The notes under the pieces are model-generated. The model made no database searches. It saw nothing but the letters and a program-made list of their open reading frames with translations, and was not told the DNA's origin. A stretch of 11,966 nucleotides of DNA from an uncultured Bacilli bacterium (GTDB lineage Bacteria > Bacillota_I > Bacilli_A > RF39 > UBA660), in contig CALVUW010000022.1 of assembly GCA_944363695.1 (NCBI GenBank), positions 1 to 11,966 of the forward strand, in the 5' to 3' direction. Below, piece after piece: positions 5,509 to 11,966 of this stretch. The translations under genes and the position numbers were made by a program. Each line of letters opens with the position of its first letter. Positions within the stretch are counted from its first letter, which is position 1.

Positions 5509-6507
5509 GTGAAATGGAAAATAGGTAATGTTGAAATTGCCAATCAAGTTGTATTAGCTCCAATGGCTGGTATTGGTAACAGTGCTTATCGGCAAATCAT
5601 TAAAGAAATGGGCTGTGGCTTGATTTATGCAGAAATGGTAAGCGATAAAGCAATTTGCTATGATAATCAAAAAACACTTGATATGTTATATATGAAGGAA
5701 GAAGAAAGACCCATTGCTCAACAAATTTTTGGAAGTGATGTGGATTCTTTTGTAGAGGCAGCAAAATATATTGAACAGCATATGAAGCCAGATATTATCG
5801 ATATCAATATGGGGTGTCCAGTACCTAAAGTAGCATTACGTGCTCAAGCTGGCAGTGCCCTATTAAAAAATCCTAAGAAAATTGGTGAGATTGTCAAAGC
5901 AGTTAGTCAAGCGGTTAGGCTGCCTGTTACAGTTAAAATTAGAAGTGGTTGGGATCATGACCATATTAATGCTGTAGAAGTAGCTAAAATTTGTGAAGCA
6001 AGTGGTGCAGCAGCAATTTGCGTTCATGCTAGAACACGCTCTCAAGGTTATAGTGGTAAAGCCGATTGGTCAATTATTAAACAAGTAAAAGAAGCAGTCT
6101 CTATACCAGTGATTGGCAATGGCGATATCACTTCTTGTGAGTCTGCTAAAAAGATGTTGGAGGAAACTGGATGTGATGCCATTATGATTGGCCGTGCTGC
6201 CTTAGGAAATCCTTGGCTTATTCGTGATGTGGTTCGTTATTTAGATGGAAAGCCACCACTTTTATCCCCAACCGCTGTGGAAAAAATAGATATGATTAAA
6301 CATCATTTAATGTTATTAATGGCTTTAAAAGATGAACATCATGCCGCCTTAGAAATAAGAAATCATATTGCTTGGTACTTAAAAGGGGTACCAGGTGCTA
6401 ATGAGATAAAAAAGAAAGTTTATCAAATGAACAAAGTTTGTGATATACTACAGGTATTAGAAGAGTTTAGGAGGGAACAAATTGAAAGAGAAAAAAGCAT
6501 TATTTAG
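5509..6507 (+). CDS. dusB: tRNA-dihydrouridine synthase DusB
   Basis: A 332-residue FMN enzyme that reduces uridine to dihydrouridine in tRNA. The TIM-barrel domain begins KIGNVEIANQVVLAPMAGI and includes YAEMVSDKA, then IDINMGCPVPKV with the catalytic Cys (about 103), TVKIRSGWD (Lys about 143), VHARTRSQGYSG (His about 173, Arg about 175), GNGDI and IGRAALGNPW for FMN phosphate. The C-terminal helical RNA-binding domain follows. The segment after CPVPKV reads ALRAQAGSALL, slightly unlike the usual pattern. The frame opens at GTG 5500, but GTG 5509 matches the start of Bacillus DusB and lies 4 nt after GTGAT, which can pair with the far end of the anti-Shine-Dalgarno; no AGGAGG is present. It heads an operon and overlaps the RDD gene by 26 nt. 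DusB adjacent to lysS is a conserved arrangement. Confidence 0.92.
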   Translation: MKWKIGNVEIANQVVLAPMAGIGNSAYRQIIKEMGCGLIYAEMVSDKAICYDNQKTLDMLYMKEEERPIAQQIFGSDVDSFVEAAKYIEQHMKPDIIDINMGCPVPKVALRAQAGSALLKNPKKIGEIVKAVSQAVRLPVTVKIRSGWDHDHINAVEVAKICEASGAAAICVHARTRSQGYSGKADWSIIKQVKEAVSIPVIGNGDITSCESAKKMLEETGCDAIMIGRAALGNPWLIRDVVRYLDGKPPLLSPTAVEKIDMIKHHLMLLMALKDEHHAALEIRNHIAWYLKGVPGANEIKKKVYQMNKVCDILQVLEEFRREQIEREKSII

Positions 6508-7111
6508 TCAACGATTAGGCGCCTTTTTGCTAGATATTATTTTTGTTAGTTTAATTGCTAGTATTATTACGATGTTTATTCCAGTTAGCGATGCTGCTGG
6601 CAAATTATATGATGAGCAAAACGTCATTATGGAAAATTATATTAATGGAGAAATAAGCATAGAAGAGTATGCTAATAATATGATAGATATTAGTTATGAC
6701 ATTTCAAAAGAAACTGGTGTTATTACAATTGTATCTATTATTGTTAGTTTACTATACTATGTTGTGTATCCAACTTATAAAAATGGACAGACTATGGGTA
6801 AACAGTTATTAAAAATAAAGGTAGTAAAGACTAACAAAAAGGATTTAAGTATGAATGATTTACTAATTAGATCATGTTTTAATACAAGTATTTTAGTAAA
6901 TATTATTACGGTTTGTTTTGTTTTCTTTGCTAGCAAAGATGTTTATTTAACTGCGAGCACTACCATTAGTGGAATATGGTATTTAGTGGTTATCATTAGT
7001 TTATTTATGATTGCTTTTTCAAAGAGCAAACAAGGAATTCATGATAAAATTGCCCATACAGATGTTGTTATGTGTAATACAGTAAAGGAGGAAGTAGCAT
7101 GCGAGAATTAA
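6482..7111 (+). CDS. RDD-family membrane protein
   Basis: A 209-residue multi-pass protein of the RDD family, whose function is generally unknown (some members are implicated in transport or salt tolerance). The first helix carries the family motif as FSQRLGAFLLDIIF (Arg 11, Asp 18). An acidic extracytoplasmic stretch of about 45 residues follows (NYINGEISIEEYANNMIDIS), then a second helix (about 80-98). The typical YKNGQTMGKQLLKIKVVK loop comes next, then two more helices (about 131-150 and 157-177), and the closing KQGIHDKIAHTDVV motif. The start is TTG at 6482, set by a strong AGGAGGG (6469-6475), and lies inside dusB. The end overlaps lysS by 13 nt. Coupling to both neighbours places it in the tRNA-related operon, with no evident functional link. 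Confidence 0.85.
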   Translation: MKEKKALFSQRLGAFLLDIIFVSLIASIITMFIPVSDAAGKLYDEQNVIMENYINGEISIEEYANNMIDISYDISKETGVITIVSIIVSLLYYVVYPTYKNGQTMGKQLLKIKVVKTNKKDLSMNDLLIRSCFNTSILVNIITVCFVFFASKDVYLTASTTISGIWYLVVIISLFMIAFSKSKQGIHDKIAHTDVVMCNTVKEEVACEN

Positions 7112-8571
7112 GTGAGCAAGAACTTGTCAGAAGGGAAAAAGTAGAAAAAATAAAAGAATTTACGAATCCTTATCCAGAACGGTATGAAATAACCCATAGT
7201 TTGGAAGAAGCAGCGAAGCTAGAAGATGGAACGGATAATGTTTGTGTGGCAGGACGTATCGTCTTTATGCGTAAAATGGGTAAAATGAGCTTTTTGAAAT
7301 TACGCGATTTTGAGGGAGAATTGCAAGTATCACTTAAAATAGATTTATTAGGAGAAGAAACCTATCAATTTTTTAAGTCTATGGTAGATATTGGAGATTT
7401 TATTGGTGTTAGTGGAGAAATCTTTACAACCCATACTGGTGAGAAAACCTTACGTGCTGCTACTTTTACTTTTTTAGGAAAAGCGCTAAAACCACTTCCA
7501 GAGAAATTCCATGGTCTAACAGATTCAGAATTGTGTTATCGTCATCGTTATGTTGATCTTATAATGAATGAATCAACTAGACAAAGATTTAAAATTCGTT
7601 TTCAATTTATTCGTGAGTTAAGACATTATTTAGATAACTTGGGTTATTATGAAATCGAAACACCAATTTTAAATAATAAAGCAAGTGGAGCAGTAGCAAG
7701 ACCGTTTATTTCTCATCATAATGCGTTAGATATTGATGTGTATTTAAGAATTGCACCTGAGACATATATGAAGCGTGCTGTTGTAGCAGGCTTGAATAAG
7801 GTCTATGAAATTGCTAGATGTTTCAGAAACGAAGGGATGGATGCTACTCATTTACAAGATTTTACCATGATTGAAGCTTATCAAGCATACTATAATTATG
7901 AAGATAACATGAAATTAATTCAACATATGTTACAGACAATTATTCAAAATATCTTTGGGACCTTAACGATTCAAGTCGGTGATAAAATGATTGACATGAG
8001 TGGTGATTGGCCACGTGTTTCCTTCCGTGAACTAATTAAAAAATATGCTGATATTGATATTAATGATTATCCAACTAAGGAAAGTTTATTACAGGTTATC
8101 AACGAAAAGAACATAGTACTAGATAGTGAGACACCAGTAGAGGATTTAGGTTATGGTAATCTAATTGATTATCTTTATAAAAAAGTAGCAAGACCACATA
8201 TTATAGAACCTATTTATCTGACAGAACATCCTGTTAGTTTAAGCCCTCTAGCTAGAGCAAATGATGAAAGAAAAGATATTACTGATCGTTTTCAATTAGT
8301 TGTTAATGGCGCTGAAATTGTTAATGGCTTTAGTGAATTAGTTGATCCTGCGGAACAGGAAAAACGTTTGTTAGAGCAAGCCAAATTGAAAGAAAATGGT
8401 GACGAAGAAGCCATGGATATGGATTATGATTATATTGGCGCTATGGAATATGGTATGCCTCCTATTTCTGGCTGGGGTATGGGAATTGATCGTGTCATTC
8501 AATTATTAACAGGTAGCGAGAATATTCGTGATGTTGTTTTGTTCCCGTTAATGCGTCCTTTAGAAAAATAA
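7099..8571 (+). CDS. lysS: Lysine-tRNA ligase, class II LysRS
   Basis: A 490-residue aminoacyl-tRNA synthetase that charges tRNA-Lys. The N-terminal OB-fold anticodon-binding domain (about 45-128) has VAGRIVFMRKMGKMSFLKLRD. The class II catalytic domain follows with YRHRYVDLIMN (147-157), motif 1 around 172-190, ARPFISHHNALDIDVYLRIAPE (200-221), motif 2 FRNEGMDATHLQDFTMIE (242-259) and motif 3 GWGMGIDRVIQLLTGSENIRDVVLFPLMRP (458-487). Catalytic Args and the lysine-pocket residues appear present. Motif 2 reads THLQDF where most bacterial LysS have RHNPEF, and the ARPF segment is preceded by NNKASGAV rather than PIPGGAT, so it belongs to a divergent subclass. Start ATG follows AAAGGAGGAAG (7084-7094). 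It overlaps the RDD gene, and the amidotransferase gene starts 13 nt after its stop. I see no T-box leader. Confidence 0.95.
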   Translation: MRELSEQELVRREKVEKIKEFTNPYPERYEITHSLEEAAKLEDGTDNVCVAGRIVFMRKMGKMSFLKLRDFEGELQVSLKIDLLGEETYQFFKSMVDIGDFIGVSGEIFTTHTGEKTLRAATFTFLGKALKPLPEKFHGLTDSELCYRHRYVDLIMNESTRQRFKIRFQFIRELRHYLDNLGYYEIETPILNNKASGAVARPFISHHNALDIDVYLRIAPETYMKRAVVAGLNKVYEIARCFRNEGMDATHLQDFTMIEAYQAYYNYEDNMKLIQHMLQTIIQNIFGTLTIQVGDKMIDMSGDWPRVSFRELIKKYADIDINDYPTKESLLQVINEKNIVLDSETPVEDLGYGNLIDYLYKKVARPHIIEPIYLTEHPVSLSPLARANDERKDITDRFQLVVNGAEIVNGFSELVDPAEQEKRLLEQAKLKENGDEEAMDMDYDYIGAMEYGMPPISGWGMGIDRVIQLLTGSENIRDVVLFPLMRPLEK

Positions 8572-8584
8572 AGGGGAGATAAAA

Positions 8585-9283
8585 ATGAAAAAACCAATTA
8601 TTGGGCTTGTTTGTCGTAAAAATGTTATTGCTGATCAGGCAGAAATTGTTTGTGTGGAAGGTACTAGAAAGGCTTTAGTCCAAGCTGGTGCTATTTGCTT
8701 TTTGATTATTTCGACACAGGGTATCGATTATAAGACATTAGATCCGAAAGAAGTAGCACCTTATACAGAAGGGGAAAAGAAAGATTTATACCGGATCTTA
8801 GAAATGTGTGATGCTATCGTTATGCCTGGTGGTACGATGTGGTATGAGATGGATGAGTTGATTGCTAGGTATTGTATTGATTATGATAAACCACTACTTG
8901 GAATTTGTTTGGGTATGCAATTATTAGCAAAAATGTGTTTACCAACAAGTGATACCATTACAGACCCAACAATTGCTAACGATACCGATATTAACCATTT
9001 TCAACCGGATATTGATGCTGTTCATACGGTGAACATTAAGAACGATAGTAAATTATTTGAAATAATCAAAGAACCATCTATTATGGTTAATTCCCGTCAT
9101 CATTATCATGTTCCAGAAATACCTGAAAAATATGTTAGTGCTAGAAGTGATGATGGAATTATTGAAGGGATTGAAATCCCCGATAAGAAATTTATAGTGG
9201 GTGTTCAGTGGCATCCAGAGCTGTTGTATGATAAAGATATACATGCCCAAAAAATAATTGATGCTCTGTTAAATTCTATTTAA
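8585..9283 (+). CDS. Class I glutamine-amidotransferase-like hydrolase (peptidase C26)
   Basis: A 232-residue protein of the gamma-glutamyl-gamma-aminobutyrate hydrolase (PuuD-like, peptidase C26) family. Visible are the N-terminal KPIIGLVCRK strand, MPGGTMWYEMDE (80-91), the nucleophile elbow GICLGMQLLA (106-115, Cys 108), VNSRHHYHV (168-176) and the VGVQWHPE motif supplying the catalytic His 210 and Glu 212. The complete Cys-His-Glu triad suggests an active hydrolase acting on a gamma-glutamyl amide. The true substrate cannot be told from sequence; polyamine breakdown is the family precedent, but no other puu gene lies nearby. The ribosome-binding site is AGGGGAG (8572-8578). It is the last gene of the dusB operon, followed by a strong terminator. 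Confidence 0.82.
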   Translation: MKKPIIGLVCRKNVIADQAEIVCVEGTRKALVQAGAICFLIISTQGIDYKTLDPKEVAPYTEGEKKDLYRILEMCDAIVMPGGTMWYEMDELIARYCIDYDKPLLGICLGMQLLAKMCLPTSDTITDPTIANDTDINHFQPDIDAVHTVNIKNDSKLFEIIKEPSIMVNSRHHYHVPEIPEKYVSARSDDGIIEGIEIPDKKFIVGVQWHPELLYDKDIHAQKIIDALLNSI

Positions 9284-9290
9284 AAAACTT

Positions 9291-9322
9291 CACCAAATTT
9301 TCATATAAAATTTGGTGTTTTT
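9291..9322 (+). terminator. Strong intrinsic terminator ending the dusB operon
   Basis: CACCAAATTTT (9291-9301) and AAAATTTGGTG (9307-9317) form a perfect 11-bp stem with the 5-nt loop CATAT, followed by TTTTT. It lies 7 nt after the stop of the amidotransferase gene. Confidence 0.92.
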
Positions 9323-9323
9323 C

Positions 9324-9352
9324 TTGTAAAATAACGGTATTATTCGTATAAT
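9324..9352 (+). promoter_or_regulatory. SigmaA-type promoter of the transporter gene
   Basis: TTGTAA (9324-9329) and a perfect TATAAT (9347-9352) are 17 bp apart. The -35 starts one base after the terminator T run. The predicted start is near 9359, immediately before the ribosome-binding site. Confidence 0.7.
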
Positions 9353-9373
9353 GATAATGAAAGGAGAAGAAAA

Positions 9374-10780
9374 ATGAAAAAACATAATGCATTAAAAGTC
9401 GTAATTATTACCTTACTAGTATTCATCTTATTGTCATGGCTATTACCTGCAGCTATGTATCAAACAACTTACCAAGAAATTGGCCGTTCTCAGGTAGGAA
9501 TATTTGATTTATTTTCTTATAACTATCTAAGCACCGTTTTAAGTTATTTTGGTTATGTAGCAGCGTTTGTATTAGTAGTTGGTGGTTTTTATGGAGTATT
9601 AATAAAAACAGGAGCTTATCGTAGAATGTTAGATGCAATCTGCAAAAAATTCAAAGGAAAAGAAGCTATTTGTTTAGCTATTATCATGATTTTATTTGCA
9701 GTAGCTACTTCTTTCTGTGGTGTTCAACTAGCCCTACTTATGTTTTTCCCATTCGTTATTTCGTTAGTATTAATGATGGGATATAACAAACTAGCAGCAA
9801 CTGCTGTAACAGCAGGTAGTGTAGCAGTAGGTCTTATGGGTACTACGTTTGCTTATAGTACGATTCAAGTGTTAGCTCAATACTTAAGTGTAACGGTTAC
9901 ATCAGAAATTTGGACAAAACTTATTATTTTGGTAATTGGTTTAGTTCTATTAATTTTCTATGTTGTGAAATTTGGTAAAAAAGCTGGTACAAAAGAAGAT
10001 GCAGATAAGAACGATTATATACCAGAGCCAGTAAAAGGAAATAAAAAGAAAAGAGTATGGCCGCTAGTTGTCATTTTAGATGTAATCTTTGTGGTTATGA
10101 TCTTAGGATTTATTTCATGGTATGGTGCTTTTAATCTCACTACATTTGATGATGCTACTACCGCTGTCACCGAGTTTGCTATTGCAGATTTTCCAATATT
10201 CGGTAAAATTTTAGGTGTTGGTTTACCTTCTTTTGGTAACTGGAGTTTATTTGAATTAATGACGGTTATGATTGTAGCCATTATTGTTATGAAATTCGTA
10301 TATGGAATTAAGTGGGATGAAGTAATTGAAGGATTTGGTGCCGGTGTTAAAAAAGCGTTATTACCAGCAGCCATCATTCTATTAATTTATACTTGTTTAG
10401 TATTAACAACGTATAATTCTTATCAATTATTCCTATATAATGCTATTTTAAGTCTATCTAAAGGCTTTAATATCTTTACGACAGGCTTAGTCATTATTGT
10501 ATCTAGTATTTTCAATGGCGATGCTTTATATGCATTCTATAATGTAATACCATATTTTATGAGTGTGGTGAAAGATACTTCGGTATATCCACTAGTAGCA
10601 GTTATTTTCCAATCTCTATTTGGACTTGCTACCTTGGTATTGCCAACTAGTGTTCCATTAATGGTAACGTTAGCTTACTTAAAAGTTCCATATCAGAAAT
10701 GGTTAAAATATATTTGGAAGATATTAGTAACTTTACTTGTTATTCTATTTATTATTTTCACCATTGTCTTTATGATTTAA
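9374..10780 (+). CDS. YfcC/DcuC-like anion or amino-acid transporter
   Basis: A 468-residue integral membrane protein with about 12 hydrophobic helices (near 7-27, 55-77, 98-118, 118-137, 142-162, 180-199, 229-249, 293-310, 328-346, 366-386, 403-425 and 447-467). A charged cytoplasmic loop (about 200-228) separates two halves. The N-terminal half has GGFYGVLIKTGAYRRML followed by a lysine-rich FKGKE, the arrangement seen in the YfcC/C4-dicarboxylate anaerobic carrier (DcuC-like) family. The re-entrant-type GLMGTTFAYSTIQV and the polar segment FNGDALYAFYN may line the substrate path. Substrate is unknown; dicarboxylates, amino acids or peptides are possible for relatives. The start follows AAGGAG (9361-9366). 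It has its own promoter and terminators on both sides, so it is monocistronic. Confidence 0.65.
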   Translation: MKKHNALKVVIITLLVFILLSWLLPAAMYQTTYQEIGRSQVGIFDLFSYNYLSTVLSYFGYVAAFVLVVGGFYGVLIKTGAYRRMLDAICKKFKGKEAICLAIIMILFAVATSFCGVQLALLMFFPFVISLVLMMGYNKLAATAVTAGSVAVGLMGTTFAYSTIQVLAQYLSVTVTSEIWTKLIILVIGLVLLIFYVVKFGKKAGTKEDADKNDYIPEPVKGNKKKRVWPLVVILDVIFVVMILGFISWYGAFNLTTFDDATTAVTEFAIADFPIFGKILGVGLPSFGNWSLFELMTVMIVAIIVMKFVYGIKWDEVIEGFGAGVKKALLPAAIILLIYTCLVLTTYNSYQLFLYNAILSLSKGFNIFTTGLVIIVSSIFNGDALYAFYNVIPYFMSVVKDTSVYPLVAVIFQSLFGLATLVLPTSVPLMVTLAYLKVPYQKWLKYIWKILVTLLVILFIIFTIVFMI

Positions 10781-10787
10781 AGTTAAT

Positions 10788-10819
10788 AAGAAACATGTGT
10801 CAATCTATGTTTCTTTTTT
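10788..10819 (+). terminator. Intrinsic terminator after the transporter gene
   Basis: AAGAAACAT (10788-10796) pairs with ATGTTTCTT (10807-10815) over 9 bp around a 10-nt loop, with six T at 10814-10819. It follows the stop codon by 7 nt. Confidence 0.8.
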
Positions 10820-10832
10820 ATGCTAAAAATAT

Positions 10833-10865
10833 GTAATAATAACATAAAATTGTTACTGGTATAAA
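10833..10865 (+). promoter_or_regulatory. Extended -10 promoter and inverted repeat before the TasA-like genes
   Basis: TGGTATAAA (10857-10865) is a TGn-extended -10 with no good -35, giving a start near 10872. Directly upstream, GTAATAA (10833-10839) and TTGTTAC (10850-10856) form an inverted repeat with one G-U pair, covering the -35 region; it could be an operator. A later TATAAT (10892-10897) is too near the ATG to leave room for the ribosome-binding site. Confidence 0.4.
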
Positions 10866-10912
10866 GAAAACTAGTAAACTATTATTAAGTGTATAATGGC
10901 GGAGGCAAGAAG

Positions 10913-11476
10913 ATGAAAGATAAAAAGAACTCAAAAATAATAATAGGAATAATTGTGTTAGCCTGTATTTTGGTAGTAGCAATAAGTTATGCCATTTCTG
11001 AATTAACGTTAACGGGTGATAAAAATGTTATTATGAGTGTGGGAGATATTGATGTAACTTTAGCAGATAATAGTACAGATGTTATTTCTATTAGTAATGG
11101 ATTACCAGTACAAGATAGTGTAGGTAAAGCCAGTGCTCCATATAAGTTTACAATTCATAATAATGGTACCAGAAGTGTAAAAGTAGATATTTATCTAGCC
11201 GATGATGCCGAACAACTAGCTAGTTGTAATCAGACAAATGGCTCTTGTGGCCTAATTAATGCTAGCATGATTAAATATGAGTTGATTACTCCAGATGCAA
11301 CGACATCATCGTTGTTACCAACAAATCGTTTAATTGGAACGGTTACGATTGCTCCAAGTGGTAGTAAAACAAATGAACTTCGTATTTGGTTAGACTGGGA
11401 TGCATCAGATTCTACAGCTAAAGGGAAATATTTCTTTGGTAAGATTTCTTTAGATGTAACTGAATTGTCTGAGTAG
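10913..11476 (+). CDS. Membrane-anchored TasA/camelysin-like surface protein (copy 1)
   Basis: A 187-residue protein: a basic N-terminus (KDKKNSK), one hydrophobic helix (about 9-29) acting as signal or anchor, then an all-beta-looking exported region. It resembles the TasA/CalY (camelysin) family in having VGDIDVTLAD about 15 residues after the helix, the site where these proteins show AGxLDL, and the alternating pattern PYKFTIHNNGTRSVKVDIYLADD. Cys 105 and Cys 112 flank a polar loop and may form a disulfide. The C-terminal half has IWLDWDASDSTAKGKYFFGKISLDV, a typical last strand of this fold. Family members form biofilm fibres or surface proteases. The frame is open from GTG 10889, but ATG 10913 is 7 nt after GGAGG (10901-10905) and is preferred. 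A paralogue starts 14 nt downstream. Confidence 0.7.
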   Translation: MKDKKNSKIIIGIIVLACILVVAISYAISELTLTGDKNVIMSVGDIDVTLADNSTDVISISNGLPVQDSVGKASAPYKFTIHNNGTRSVKVDIYLADDAEQLASCNQTNGSCGLINASMIKYELITPDATTSSLLPTNRLIGTVTIAPSGSKTNELRIWLDWDASDSTAKGKYFFGKISLDVTELSE

Positions 11477-11490
11477 ATAGGAGAAGAAAT

Positions 11491-11966
11491 ATGGATAAGC
11501 AAAAACGAGAAAAAATAATATTAATGAGTATCGCTGTCATTGTGGTAGTAGGCTTTATATCCGCTTTTTCTTTAGCAGCATTAAAAAAGAGAGTAGATGG
11601 AAACAGTGGAAAAGTTGTATATAAAGCAGGAGATCTAGAAGTTATACTAGATGAGAGTGGAGCTAGCAATATTGAACTAGAAAATGCCATCCCAACGACA
11701 GATGAAGATGGATCTAAATTAACACCTTATAATTTTAGTATAAAAAATAATGGTGATGCTGATATTTGTTATGAGCTATATTTAGCAGATGACACACAAG
11801 CCCAAGAAGATTGCACCTCATCAAATGGTAGTGAATGTGAGTTATTACAAGATTCACAAATTAAGTACCAACTAGTACAAGGTGAAACAACCACCACCCA
11901 ATTATTATCCACCGGTAGAAAACTTAGCAGTGGTACCTTAAAAGCTGGAGAAAGTTCTAGTTATCA
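11491..11966 (+). CDS. TasA/camelysin-like surface protein (copy 2), cut by the window end
   Basis: The reading frame starts at ATG 11491, 6 nt after AGGAGA (11479-11484), and runs open for 158 codons to the window edge. It is a paralogue of the gene before it: basic start (MDKQKREK), a hydrophobic helix (about 9-30), KAGDLEVILDE (45-55), TPYNFSIKNNGDADICYELYLADD (78-101), then a polar Cys pair (108 and 116) and QIKYQLVQGETTTTQLLSTG, which aligns with MIKYELITPDATTSSLLPTN of copy 1. AGDLEV is closer to the AGxLDL motif of TasA than copy 1. A third Cys (93) is unique to it. By comparison with copy 1, only the last 30-40 residues are missing. The two are 14 nt apart and probably co-transcribed. 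Function is inferred from family resemblance only. Confidence 0.7.
   Translation, partial: MDKQKREKIILMSIAVIVVVGFISAFSLAALKKRVDGNSGKVVYKAGDLEVILDESGASNIELENAIPTTDEDGSKLTPYNFSIKNNGDADICYELYLADDTQAQEDCTSSNGSECELLQDSQIKYQLVQGETTTTQLLSTGRKLSSGTLKAGESSSY

Noticed and set aside
6990..7098. A possible T-box or lysine-responsive leader before lysS
   Set aside because: lysS starts inside the RDD gene with no intergenic space. No specifier or antiterminator structure can be fitted.
10015..10377. A 120-codon minus-strand open frame inside the transporter
   Set aside because: It is antisense to a clear multi-helix protein, has low-complexity composition and no evident ribosome-binding site.
10892..10897. 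TATAAT just before the first TasA-like gene as its -10 box
   Set aside because: Transcription would start about at the ribosome-binding site GGAGG and leave no leader. The extended -10 at 10857-10865 fits better.
10889..10912. Start of the first TasA-like gene at GTG 10889
   Set aside because: It has no ribosome-binding site. ATG 10913 has GGAGG at the right distance and gives a standard basic start before the hydrophobic helix.
11230..11690. Two minus-strand open frames across the TasA-like genes
   Set aside because: They are antisense shadows. The plus strand carries two paralogous proteins with good ribosome-binding sites, and the second one spans this region.

Overview
The window is AT-rich and uniformly plus-strand. 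It reads as the chromosome of a low-GC Firmicute of class Bacilli, most likely an uncultured gut-type lineage near the RF39/Erysipelotrichales groups. That placement is an inference from composition, protein style and gene order, not from any search. The order spoVG, yabP, yabQ, divIC, tilS, ftsH, dusB, lysS is a condensed form of the conserved Bacillus spoVG-to-lysS region. Several genes usually found there are absent: the S4-domain gene yabO, yabR, spoIIE, hpt, coaX, hslO and the folate genes. yabP and yabQ, together with a SigmaE-type promoter in front of them, suggest an endospore former or a recent descendant of one.

Layout. Positions 1-160 hold a direct repeat and a SigmaA-type promoter for spoVG (161-439). 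spoVG ends in an intrinsic terminator, followed at once by the SigmaE-like promoter of the overlapping pair yabP-yabQ (497-1107). A terminator whose loop carries the -35 box of the next promoter separates these from divIC (about 1175-1474). tilS (1530-2846) and ftsH (2864-4837) follow. mscL (4885-5316) is joined through an overlapping start to a tiny and possibly degraded ORF. A second nested terminator/promoter leads into a tightly overlapping operon: dusB, an RDD membrane protein, lysS and a class I glutamine-amidotransferase-like hydrolase (5509-9283). A strong terminator and promoter precede a 12-helix YfcC/DcuC-like transporter (9374-10780). The right edge opens a tandem of membrane-anchored TasA/camelysin-like surface proteins (10913 onward); the second copy is cut by the window end.

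How the genes fit together. Most are housekeeping: tRNA decoding and charging (tilS, dusB, lysS), membrane proteolysis (ftsH), division (divIC) and osmotic protection (mscL). Sporulation (spoVG, yabPQ) and surface structures (the TasA-like pair) are the accessory themes. I see no phage, IS element, CRISPR array, rRNA or tRNA gene, and no clear new system. The most notable points are the SigmaE promoter, terminators that share bases with stop codons and with the next promoter, a Rho_N/SAP-like tail on FtsH, a divergent-looking LysRS, a non-canonical TilS PP-loop, and the start of a TasA-like paralogue cluster.
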